The notes beneath the pieces were generated by a model. The model saw nothing but the letters and a program-made list of their open reading frames with translations. It was not told the origin of the DNA and did not search any database. Shown in pieces: positions 55,046 to 64,000 of a stretch of 64,000 nucleotides of DNA. The DNA lies in the NCBI GenBank assembly GCA_030323885.1, contig CM059194.1, positions 4,379,691-4,443,690 of the forward strand, written 5' to 3'. The position numbers and the translations under genes are program-made. This DNA comes from Branchipolynoe longqiensis (Eukaryota > Annelida > Polychaeta > Phyllodocida > Polynoidae). Every line of letters starts with the position of its first letter. Within the stretch, counting starts at the first letter, position 1.

Positions 55046-55970
55046 TTTTTTGTTGTGGTAAATATGTTTATTATGCTGTATAAGTCTTTTGTTAGAGCCA
55101 AAGCACTGGTCTTCCGGCCAATTTTCAATTCAGGGTTATTTACACAAAAGGTATATAGAATAAGGTATACAATAACTGTTGAATACACAATTTGCAGCAT
55201 GTAATGCAATGAAATTCTGTAACCCAAAAGATCCATACCAATATGGTAACAGTGATGTCATATAACTAGATCAATATTAGTCAGATCAATGTGAGTATTT
55301 ACATAGTATTTAGAATGTAAGCAGAAGTTATCTTCTGTATCAATTTGGTAAAGTTGTAGTAAGTTTAAATGTTCAGTTGGAGTTAGGCAAGTGATATATA
55401 CATGTCAGTTTGTTTGAAATATTCTAGTGATACTCTAGTATAGTTAGTTATGTGAGTTTATGAATTATGTTGTAGGGGTGGGGTTGTTAATAATACACTG
55501 GACCGTCTGTGACCAGCTAAGCAGTGGGACCAATCCCAGTGCATTTAGGTCCTACATTTTACATTTGTATTTGGACTGTCTCTGTCATTGTATATGCTTG
55601 ACTGGAAATAACAGAGGAAAAGCAACAAATAAAAAGGGGGGGGGGGAGAACTGAAGCTGAGGATTCGGTGGTCTGTCACTTACGGTATGGTGACACCATA
55701 GAACATACTTTACCATGACTGTATAAGGGCCTGGCCATCCCATGTACTCTTAGTGAGTTTTTAAATTCTAGGTAAGAGGACGCTGCCCTGATTCTGGCTG
55801 GTAGGTTGTTCCACATCTTGCTGCCTTTCTAAATTGGTGCTTTAATTAGTTTGTTAGTGGAAGTTTGTTAGTGGAAGCCCATCTAGTATTGCTTTTTGTA
55901 TTGTCTATATATTAGGCCTCTCTGACTCTTCTGTACATGAGTGATAGGATAGGTGAATCTCTTCTAACCA
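55046..55970 (-). mobile_element. CR1/Jockey-group LINE copy a, 3' end
   Basis: The minus-strand 3' terminus at 55046 (T-rich here, CAAAGCACTGGTCTTC nearby) is duplicated at 55975-56045 in copy b. Coding is too decayed to define. Confidence 0.6.
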
Positions 55971-56748
55971 TTTTTGTTGTTGTTTTTTTTGGTAAAGTAT
56001 TTATTCAACTGAATATGACATTTGTCAGCGCCAAAGCACTGGTCTTCTGGCCATCTTACTATTGGAGTTGACATTCTAAACAATCTAAGTTTGGTCAGTG
56101 CTGTATTAGTCACAGCACCAATCCTGAAGAATTAAGGGAGTGACTCCTGCTGTATAATGTACAGCACCAGTCACTGCGGTTCATTCAAAAATGGGGAGCA
56201 GCACCGAGTAGATGTATACCCAGGGCAGCTCAAACAATCGTTGTGGGTTACATGTTTTCTCCATTAGGTAATCTAGGTTTGCTTTGTCATGCATTTCTTG
56301 AACACTTAGTGTTTTGCCCCAATAAATTGTTCTTAACGCCCGGTTTTGGATCCTTTGTAGGTTAGTCAGTTGCTGCCTTGTGAGCTATCCATAAATTATA
56401 TCATTATAGTATATTATTGGCAGAACTGTTGATTTATATAGCAGTAGGGCAGTGTTTTCGCTTATGAAGCTCCACATCTTCCTGATTGTAGTCATTTTAG
56501 TGCCAATGATTGTGTTAGTCTAGCCAGCTGTTGATTCCCATTTACGGTAGAATCAATCACTGTTCCTAAGTACTGGTATGCCCTTGCCTGCTTAATTTGG
56601 TTTCCACCAATATTCAGTGTAATGAGTTGTGCTCTAGCCTTCCTTGCTTTGGTACCATCAATTATAAATTCAGTTTTATTAGTGTTAAGGGATAATTACA
56701 CCATAGGTTAACCCTGGTCAGCACCGTCCAAACCTGGTCCATTGCTAT

Positions 56749-57123
56749 TTAGAAATCTTTAGTGTGTACTGTGAGTGCTGCCTCGTCTGCAAATAATGTG
56801 AATGATGGATCCTCTGATACTTGGGGTAGATCATTTATAAAGATTAAAAACAGAAGGGGGCCCAGGGTTGAACCCTGCAGAACTCCAGTTTTAACAGTCC
56901 TGATGGTTGACTCACTGTCATTAAGTTGTGTGCATTGTTTCCTATTAGTTAAGTAGTTGTTCATGACTGTACAGCTTTTCTTGCCCAGTCCTGCTTTCTG
57001 GATTTTCTGAAATAGTATTCTATGGTCAAGTGTACCGAAAGCTTTTTTGAAGTTGAAGTATCCTGCAATTGTAAGTTCACCTTTGGCTATGTTGGTCAAT
57101 AACTCATCCATAAGTGAGGCCAA
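56749..57123 (-). pseudogene. LINE copy b RT palm (motifs A-C)
   Basis: The 124-codon frame has the non-LTR RT landmarks in order: FNFKKAFGTLDH, VLQGSTLGPLLFLIFINDLP and LFADEAAL. The first catalytic Asp of motif A (normally D-x-x-KAFD) is Asn, the following Asp is Gly, and the motif C ADD is ADE (56782-56790). The enzyme is dead. It continues, shifted in frame, from the fingers at 57216-57430. Confidence 0.85.
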
Positions 57124-57215
57124 TGCCCTAGTTGTTGATCTGTCTTTTCTAAATCCATTTTTGTGGGTGGTTAGGTAATTGGAAGCCTCTAAACATGTTT
57201 TTATCTCATCATGTA

Positions 57216-57442
57216 TTATTTGTTATATGATTTTGCCAAGAAGAGGGAGAATAGATATTGGATGCAGCTCACTACAGTATCTTGGTTATTGACCTTTGGG
57301 ATCGGTGAAACTGTAGCTAGTTTCCAGCTTTCAGGAAAAATACCATTGTTGACCACTAGGTTATACAGGTGAGTGAATTCATTTATAAGCGCAGTAATTG
57401 AAACCTTCAATAGGACTGAGCTGATGTCTTTAATGCCAGAGA
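57216..57442 (-). pseudogene. LINE copy b RT fingers
   Basis: INEFTHLYNLVVNNGIFPESWKL matches the conserved start of non-LTR RTs (GxxPxxWK). Upstream it is cut at TTKFSGIKD by the GC-rich insertion. Confidence 0.8.
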
Positions 57443-57979
57443 ACTTGGTCGTAATGCAAAGCATTACGTTTGATGCGTGGAGAGGAAGAGACCCTCCCCC
57501 CCCCCTCCCCGCCCGGGGGTTGTCGCGCAGCATTCGCGCCTCACGCGACGCCCGCTGCTCACCTCTCTCCCTCGCCCTCCCCCCGCCTGCGCACTCACGC
57601 CTCCCCTGCCACTGCTCACCCCGCTCCCTTATAAGGCCGCCCGCCGGCCTCCCTCAGCCATTCGCCTTCCAAGCCTCCTCCACGCTGCCATTTCTCTCCA
57701 CCCACCCACCCAACTCTCCCACACTTCTCTCTTTTCAGCTGTGGTGTAGGGCTCCTCGGCGCCCCCCCTCACATAAACTCTCCGGACTGCCTCCTCGGGC
57801 CTCCCCTGGGCCGCCTGACTAGACTCCTATAGTAGCTTCCTCATAGCCTGCCTCTGTACTTATTCCTGTATGCATTTCTCACTGTCCTTGTCTCTGTATA
57901 TTGCCCTGTATGTTTCCCGAGGCGCACCAATAAACGCCTCTTTTCCCACTCCCGCCTCGTGTCTTCCTTTTCGCGCATC
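57443..57979 (+). repeat. GC-rich LTR-like unit, copy 2, inside LINE RT
   Basis: It is homologous to 19788-20328. It begins ACTTGGTCGTAATGC with the CGTAATGC..GCATTACG hairpin, has TTATAAGG at 57629-57636 and AATAAA at 57929-57934, and ends CGCGCATCA. Excluding the hairpin, the unit would run TGATGCG...CGCATCA, a TG...CA inverted terminus as in LTRs. The LINE frame is open on both sides, so it inserted into the LINE. Confidence 0.7.
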
Positions 57980-58333
57980 ATATGCTGATGCAGCACTGAC
58001 CTTTCTGAGGATTTGCTCCTGTGTTATCTCAGTCAAATCATACGTCTGATCATTAGTGGTGACCGTGTAGGTGTTCTGACTATCTACAGCCTGGTCAAAC
58101 TTTCTGGCAAGATTCTCCCCTACATCAATGAAGTAGTTGTTAATCTCTTCTGCCAGGAGGCTATCTAGTATTCTCTCCTCATTACTGAGGTTGCTGATAA
58201 TGGATTTTGCTTCCGGGTTAATTTGTTGCAGTTCATGCCAGAGTCTCTTTGGATTTTGCTTATACTTATTTATCTGGTCTAAACAGTGCCTAGACTTGGC
58301 TTTTCGCACCTCGTTTCTGGCCTTCCTGACCAT
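57980..58333 (-). pseudogene. LINE copy b endonuclease-RT linker
   Basis: KNPKRLWHELQQINPEAKS, EERILDSLLAEEINNYFIDVGENLA and LTEITQEQILRKV form the helical linker that precedes RT in this LINE group. The frame is open until the GC-rich unit, where it ends in inserted sequence. Confidence 0.75.
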
Positions 58334-58407
58334 ACATTCAGCTATAAATTGATCCCCAGGGTCTCTTGTTATATCTGATTTCCAAATGAAATAATCTCTG
58401 TCCTGTT

Positions 58408-58680
58408 GTTAGGGGTGTGGGTGAGGGTAGAGGGGTTGTGGTGGTGGCGGTGAGGGATGAGGGTAGAGGGGTGGAGGTGGGCGTGAGGGTAGAGGGGAGA
58501 GGGGTGTGGGTGGGAGTGGGTGTGACGATAGAGGGGTGGGATGGGGGTGAGGGTAGAGGGGTGGGAGTGAAGGTAGAGGGGTGGTGTGGGGTTAGAGGGT
58601 TGGGTGTGAGGGTAGAGGGGTGGGGTGGGAGTGGGGGTGACGATAGAGGGGTGGGGGTGGGGGTGAATGCAGAGGAGTTC
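58408..58680 (+). repeat. GGGGTGAGGGTAGA minisatellite, right part
   Basis: The same unit and strand as 54875-55045, with GTGACGATAGAGGGGTGGG variants. Confidence 0.85.
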
Positions 58681-58689
58681 GGCGGGGAT

Positions 58690-59068
58690 AGTTAGGGTTC
58701 TATTTCCTATAACGATTCTAGCGTGTAATATACCACTAGTTAACAACCTGGTGTTTGTCAGCCGCACCGATGCGACCCTGTCGAAGATGTTCCTCGGAAG
58801 AACATTCGCCTCCATTCCTGTGTCGAGCTTGAACTTGACTGGATGACCGTTCACTCAGACGGTCGCATACCATAGTTTGCCATCTCGTTCGGTGCTGCGC
58901 TAGATGGCACCGACAAACAGATCAGTTGTCAAGACATTAACTTCCACCAGACCCGGGTCTTTCTCAGCATTGTGAGGGTGGGGTTCTTCCAGGGTCAACT
59001 CATTGACTCTGCCGTGTTTGCTCCTGCAAACCTTCCTGAAGTGCCGGACCTTCTTGCAGGCAATGCAA
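58690..59068 (-). pseudogene. Ty3/Gypsy gag zinc knuckle and protease fragment
   Basis: Minus strand. 59026-59067 encodes a CCHC knuckle (C-x2-C-x4-H-x4-C, reading CIACKKVRHFRKVC), which in Gypsy gag binds the RNA. It is followed at 58854 by a retropepsin start FKLDTGMEANVLP with the catalytic DTG at 58816-58824. The protease is cut off by the minisatellite after about 60 residues. It lies in the opposite orientation to the Gypsy pol pieces to its right. Confidence 0.8.
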
Positions 59069-59071
59069 GTC

Positions 59072-59530
59072 TCAAATTCAAACCGATTACAAACTGTTAG
59101 TGCCGATGATGCAGAAGAATGTGAATGCGATTATAGAATTGCAACATGTCATGTTAAGGGGTCTCTAATCTTCTTTGTAGACACATTGTCCAGAGCACAC
59201 ATTGCTAATCTAGATCATGCTGACCTATTTGACGACACACTCAGTGTCGCTGCAGTGGACATGCAATCATCCAGTCTCTTAAGTAAAATTGTCAAAGAGT
59301 ATGAAAATGATGTATCCATGTCCATGTTAATAACACATATCAAAAATGGTTGGGACACTACATGTACACATACACCGCCATTTCTACGGTAGTACATTCC
59401 GCACAGAACCAACTCACTGTAGAAAATAACTTGGTAATGAAGGGCAATCATGTTGTGGTACCTCCAACGCTCCCCGGTGATATGATTGAAGCATTGCACG
59501 AGAGGCACTGAGGTATCACTAAGTCCAAGC
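59072..59530 (+). pseudogene. Ty3/Gypsy RNase H end to integrase start, duplicate
   Basis: Encodes VKGSLIFFVDTLSRAH, the end of RNase H, then a spacer (DLFDDTLSVAAVDMQSSSL) and the first residues of the integrase zinc-finger region. The 61150-62015 segment is a second copy of the same interval. This copy lacks the SINE present there and carries a deletion near 59115. Confidence 0.85.
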
Positions 59531-60190
59531 AGCTAGCACATGACTGCAAATGAAATCCTGTATTTGAGGGTCCCCACCTTATATGCGGGCATTTGAATGC
59601 TATTAATGGCTGATCCAGTTAGGTGGTACGTGAGGGCTATGGTTATCTCATTATGTTCTCTCTTTTAGTAGATGTACTGCTCAACCAGGCTATACAGTCC
59701 TGATATCCTAGATATGGCGTACGGTTCATAGCTCCCTGTCTTGATATCTATTTAGATGCATTACATATCAGCGCTTACCCCAGGAGTAGAGACACACCCA
59801 CAACACAACACGTGATCCGAGTTCAGCACCAGCAGAAGAGTAGATAATTAATGATCTAGCTCCTTAGTTTTATTCAGGATATATATGTTTTCAGATACAT
59901 GCAACGGTGGATGTTATAGATCTTCTTATTGGCTATTAGACTCATGCCCACCAGTCACTCCTAGCCCGCATGATCACTCCCAAACACCGTTCACCATTGG
60001 CTGCCTTCAGGACTCACCCACTCCCACCCAGCTCCTGCCACCACCTAGTTATCTGGGATTACAGAACCTGTGGTGACCGTGTGGATGGGTGAGATAAGGG
60101 GGAGGGATTGTGCTTAAAGGGGCATTGCTTACCTCCCCCGGTGTGAGCATTATAAAGGGTGTGTCGACCCTCCTAGGAGGAATCTGTATG
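59531..60190. other. no gene recognised
   Basis: Sequence between two Gypsy pieces, with short frames lacking motifs. A GGGGGAGGGA tract lies at 60099-60108. Confidence 0.5.
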
Positions 60191-60204
60191 GAATACAAAA
60201 TAAG

Positions 60205-60669
60205 GTGCATGACAAACTAAAACGCATGGTAGAAATGGGTGTTATTGTCAAACAAAATAAGCCAACTGAATGGGTGAATTCCATAACCATTGTTAAAAAA
60301 CCTAACAAAATAAGAATATGTCTGGATCGAACAAAATTGAAAAAGCCATCAAAAGACGACCATTCACAACTAAAACTATTCACAAAATTATCGGCAAAAT
60401 GGCGTAAGCGCAAATTTTCGCTGTTGTGCACGTTTAATATTCCATGGGGCAGGTACAGGTACACCAGTCTACCATTTGGCATCAAAACAGCGGGTGACAT
60501 TTTCATTCAGGAAATGCACAGTGTCATAGACGATATACCTGGGATAGGTATAGTGACAGACGACATTCTGGTATTTGGGTCAACCGGTGAGGAACACAAC
60601 AACAGACTGAAAGCAGTGCTTGACCTACCCAGGTCGGTAAATCTAAAATTAAACGATCCAAACCTTTGA
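60205..60669 (+). pseudogene. Ty3/Gypsy reverse transcriptase, internally deleted
   Basis: It opens with the RT lead VEMGVIVKQNKPTEWVNSI and RICLDRTKLKKP, then jumps to FNIPWGRYRYTSLPFGIKTA. The motif A block (LD...GY) between them is missing. The catalytic box is VTDDILVFG at 60556-60564, with Thr where the second residue of the YxDD motif is usually Val or similar and Val in place of Tyr. The frame is lost near 60640. Confidence 0.85.
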
Positions 60670-61336
60670 TATGCAAAACAATGGTGAAATATGTAGGTCA
60701 TCAACTTACCCAACAAGGTGTAAAACCAGATCCAGACAGAATACAGGTGATTGTAGACATGCCAGAGCCTCGTGACAAGGAAGGCGTGCAGAGGTTCCTG
60801 GAAATGGTTGGCTATGTTCACAAGTTTATACCAAACATGTCCGAGATCGCAACACCACTATGCGCGCTCCTTGGTAAGGATGTCATGTGGCACTGGCAAA
60901 ACAAACAGCAAGTTGCATATGAGAAACTCAAAGAAAAATTGAGAACTGCTCCTCTATTGTCATATTATGATGTAGGCAAGCCAATTGTCATTCAAGTAGA
61001 CGCTTGTCAGTCAGGTCTAGGTGCTGTTATCATACAGGATAACAAGCCAATGGCACTCGTATCTTGTGCACTAGATTCAGCGCCACTATCGAAAAAGAAA
61101 TGCTTGCAACATGTTTCGGCTGCCAGAGGTTTCATGACTATATCATTGGCAAAGAAGTTCAAATACAAATTGATCACAAACCGGTAGTGCCCATCATGCA
61201 GAAGCCGATACATAAGCTGTCACTGTGTATGCAAAGAATGCAAATGCGATTGCAAAATTACAAAATACAGTTATGCAATGTTAAAGGGATCCTTAATGTT
61301 CTTTGCAGACATGCTGTCCAGAGCACACGGTGCTGA
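60666..61336 (+). pseudogene. Ty3/Gypsy RT thumb/connection and RNase H
   Basis: VGHQLTQQGVKPDPDRIQV, then RFLEMVGYVHKFIPNMSEIA and the RNase H start IQVDACQSGLGAVI with its first Asp. One shift near 61070-61090 moves the frame. It continues as ATIEKEMLATCFGCQRFHDYI (conserved Glu) and QIDHKPVV (conserved Asp). The last RNase H segment is present but damaged (NVLCRHAVQS in place of the DTLSR-type motif). It cannot be translated as one protein. Confidence 0.85.
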
Positions 61337-61547
61337 ATTATGTCACGCTGATCTATTTGCCGACACACTCAGCGTCGATGCAGTGGACATGCAATCACCA
61401 GTCTGTTAAGTAAAATTGTCAAAGAGTATGAAGACAATATATCCATGTCCATGTTAATAACACATATTGAAAATGGGTGGGACCCTACATGTGCACAAAC
61501 ACTGCCATGTCTATGACAGTACATTCTATACAAAGACAAACTCACAG

Positions 61548-61890
61548 TTGTTTGTTTATTGTTGTTTTACATCCTAGCAACATCTAAGGTCATATCAGGA
61601 TGGGTACCGACTTGTGATAGTGCACACTCATGGCAACATTATAGTGCTGCCCCACTGGGAGACCAGGCCACCAGCACCATGACCTGATATCCCACTCAGT
61701 CATATTATCCTGACACTGAGCCAACCAGTCCTTGCCCTCTCATAATAATGCCTACTGCCTGGCTAGGGAGCGACAAGTATCAATTTTTAAGTCATTGGTT
61801 TGACTGGACCAGGGTTCGAATCGACGATCCCAAGGTCTACCAACATGGGAGACGGACACTCTAACTCATTCAGCCATCCACTCTGGTCCG
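61548..61890 (-). mobile_element. SINE-A inserted in the Gypsy pol
   Basis: Full-length, minus strand. AACTCACAG (61539-61547) and AACACACAG (61891-61899) flank it as a 9-bp target duplication with one mismatch. The unoccupied site is visible in the duplicate at about 59412-59425. Confidence 0.9.
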
Positions 61891-61949
61891 AACACACAGT
61901 AGAAATGAAGGGCACTCATGTCATAGTACCTCCAAAGCTCCGTGTGTAA

Positions 61950-62910
61950 ATGATTGAAGCGTTGCATGAGACGCACTTAAGTATCACTAAGTCCAAGCAG
62001 CTAGCATGTGACTGCATGTTCTGGCCCAACATCAATAATCAAAGTGAGGAAAATGTCAGTCGTTGTAACACATACCAAAATAATCGGAAAAGTGTACATA
62101 ACGAACCGCTTATAAGTTACCCAATAACATGTCAACCTTACAAAAAGATATGTGCAGATCTATTCGAAATAAATCATAAGAACTACATAATAACGGTAGA
62201 TTATTACACTAAATACCCTAAAGTCAGTTTGTTGAAGGTTACGTCATCCGCCACCGTGATCAAAGCTATGAAGGATAACTTCGCAAGGCATGGTATCCCA
62301 AGCCAGGTAATTTCGGAAAATGGTTCGCCGATTAAGAGCCATAAATACAAAGAATTTGCACAACATTATGGGTTCATAGCCACATACTTGGATCCCCAGT
62401 ATCCCCACAGTAACGACCAACTTGAAAGATTTGTCCAAACAATAAAAAACATGCTAAAAAAATGTTTAGACACAAAAACAGATTTTCAGTTGGCATTGCT
62501 CAACTATAGGAATACTCCCTTGCCGGTGCTTAATGCCTCTCCAGCTCAGTCGGAGGCTAAGAGGAAGACTGCCTATGTCAGAAGATAATTTGATACCCAA
62601 AATAGAAAATCCAAAGAAATCACAAATGACAAAATGTCAACAGAGTCAAACAAGTTTTCACAACAAAAAGTGTGGCAAAGCACACAAGCTATTGAGAACT
62701 GGTGATAATGTCAAATACAAAAACCATTCGGGGCAATGGAAAAAAAGGGTGATTTTGGGGCGTACAGGAGTTTCGGGAAGAGAATACCAAATTCTAAACG
62801 AGTCGGGTAACATGTTGTATAGAAAAAGAGTACAAATCATAAGGGCACCGGAGGTCTATCAGCCCAAACCAGTCGGACAGGCACAGAACATGGTGACAAG
62901 TCACAGCTAA
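61950..62910 (+). pseudogene. Ty3/Gypsy integrase
   Basis: An in-frame stop lies just before the ATG at 61950. It covers the end of the HHCC zinc finger (the second Cys of the CxxC pair is lost: VSRCNTYQ) and the rve core. First Asp in ICADLFEI (residue 70). The second, expected Asp, is Glu in VISENGSP (residue 123). The final Glu is in QLERFVQ (residue 159). The D-x35-E spacing is kept. The frame breaks near 62570. The C-terminal chromatin/DNA-binding part (LLRTGDNVKYKNHSGQWKK, YQILNESGN) follows at about 62590-62880. Non-functional. Confidence 0.87.
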
Positions 62911-63306
62911 TCTAACAGCTGCAGCTAATCTAACTAGGTCAGGTCGAGGGATTAGGCAGGCGGAGAGGCTAGACCTCTAAAGGTTAGACAGCTACCAGAT
63001 GTAATGACACACTAAAACTATGTGCATGTTAGCATTAAGATTTATTTTCAGAAAATACGTTCATTGTTTATTTTGAAGTTCAGATTATGTCATAGGGAGG
63101 CTACGTAAGTAGTCAGACAATAACCCAAAAGACATGAGTGAATGGGTGCTGCAGACATTGGCTAAACATGGTAAATAACTAAGACATTACGGAATTATGT
63201 CACTGTGTGTTATTTTCTTATTGTCCTTTAACCTGTAAACCCAATGTACATATAACCATTTTTAAGTATATATGTTTATATCTCAAAAATACTTGTGAAC
63301 GGGGGA
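62911..63306. other. Gypsy 3' untranslated region, no gene
   Basis: AT-rich, ending in the purine run GAACGGGGGA that fits a polypurine tract just before the proposed LTR. Confidence 0.5.
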
Positions 63307-63504
63307 TGTAATCTATGTGTAAAAGACACCCAGGCACCAGCAGAGAACAAAGGAATATGTAGATGAGGTGATGTCAGAGCCACAGGGTGGCGGCGGTTCA
63401 GGTCCCTGGACGGTGAATAAAGCATCCAGTATCCAGAAGTCAAAGTGTTCAGACGTCAGGCTTTCACAGGTGATAGCAGATATGACTAGTTCTTCTCTGT
63501 GACA
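63307..63504 (+). mobile_element. putative Gypsy 3' LTR (198 bp)
   Basis: Starts TGTAATC directly after the polypurine tract, carries AATAAA at 63417-63422, and ends TGTGACA, giving TG...CA termini. No 5' LTR was found in the window, so the assignment rests on position and signals only. Confidence 0.45.
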
Positions 63505-63748
63505 GTATTTGAGATTCTCTATTAAATCCAAACATTGAGAATTAAACAAATAAACACCAGAACATTAAACCTTACATCGATCTCAACTACAAACACTTTA
63601 TTATACAGACCCCAAGAAAACAATCCTCCAAATGTAAACAGAGTCGATCGAGAACACATTACATGGGAGTTTGAATGCACAACTGTTCTCGCTGCTGCTT
63701 TGAGTAATTATTTTCTTCAGAATATTTGCCCTACATATTTTTGGAGTA

Positions 63749-63830
63749 CAGTCAAACCTCTCTAAATCGACCGAACTTGGGACCAACTTTAATTGGTCCA
63801 TTTAGGGAGATGGTCGGGTTAAGGAGTTAT
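63749..63830. mobile_element. pogo-like MITE M5, left part
   Basis: CAGTCAAACCTCTCTAAATC after a TA and the inner GGTCCATTTAGGGAGATGG block. The right terminus is not present before the sequence changes near 63830. Confidence 0.65.
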
Positions 63831-64000
63831 AATATTGTAGGGTTGCGTGTTCGAGTTTGTGGCTATGTAGGTAGTCTAAAGTGAAAAACAATACAGACAG
63901 ACAGAAAGAGAAAGTAAAGCAAAGTAAGAGTGTGAGAAGAGAGTGTCCAAGCCTCTCTAGTTATTATATACAGTACATGGGTTCATTGTAGAGTATCACC

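Larger units (their letters stand above)
55973..58400 (-). mobile_element. CR1/Jockey-group LINE copy b, interrupted
   Basis: A minus-strand LINE from the endonuclease-RT linker (58333) to a 3' end near 55975. Its coding pieces are listed separately. A GC-rich LTR-like unit interrupts it at 57443-57979. Confidence 0.75.

Overview
This is a 64 kb piece of animal nuclear DNA, most likely from a marine mollusc. That guess rests on inference: it is densely packed with tRNA-derived SINEs of a type I remember as common in molluscs, RTE- and CR1-like LINEs, a Ty3/Gypsy element, a tyrosine-recombinase retrotransposon, Harbinger- and pogo-like MITEs and many micro- and minisatellites. There are no operons, rRNA genes or CRISPR arrays. 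No complete host gene was recognised. The only host-exon candidate is a GC-rich, secreted, proline-rich first exon on the minus strand near 17.8-18.2 kb that ends at a good splice donor.

Layout. 0.2-9.3 kb: Harbinger-like non-autonomous elements with TTA duplications, a pogo-like MITE with a Harbinger element nested in it, a 195-nt near-perfect hairpin, RTE and CR1-like LINE remnants and SINEs. 9.3-19.4 kb: minisatellites, two RTE fragments, SINEs, the candidate exon and a CT-rich tandem array. 19.8-23.8 kb: a GC-rich LTR-like unit, then stacked SINEs. 23.9-28.05 kb: a 4.1 kb composite with 0.5-0.6 kb inverted arms around nested satellites and a smaller inverted repeat. 28.1-33.4 kb: a 5'-truncated RTE with a perfect 12-bp target duplication and a 1 kb CA-rich minisatellite. 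33.4-37.4 kb: AT-rich DNA with no gene, including an array of small ATACGT hairpins.

37.38-43.45 kb is the best-preserved system: an Ngaro-like retrotransposon with gag, reverse transcriptase/RNase H and tyrosine recombinase ORFs between split direct repeats (A1 - ORFs - B1 - A2 - B2). Gag packages RNA, RT/RNase H makes the cDNA, and the recombinase would insert a circular copy, which the repeat layout would restore. 46.69-49.56 kb holds an uninterrupted 954-codon minus-strand frame for an unrecognised zinc-finger and coiled-coil protein. It is the most gene-like unknown in the window.

49.6-54.8 kb: SINEs, two more TTA-flanked Harbinger-like elements and a short Cys-rich ORF. 54.9-58.7 kb: a minisatellite split by two minus-strand LINE copies, one carrying a second copy of the GC-rich LTR-like unit inside its RT. 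58.7-63.5 kb: rearranged Ty3/Gypsy remains, with gag/protease inverted relative to a duplicated RNase H segment, then RT-RNase H-integrase broken by stops and a SINE, and a possible 3' LTR.
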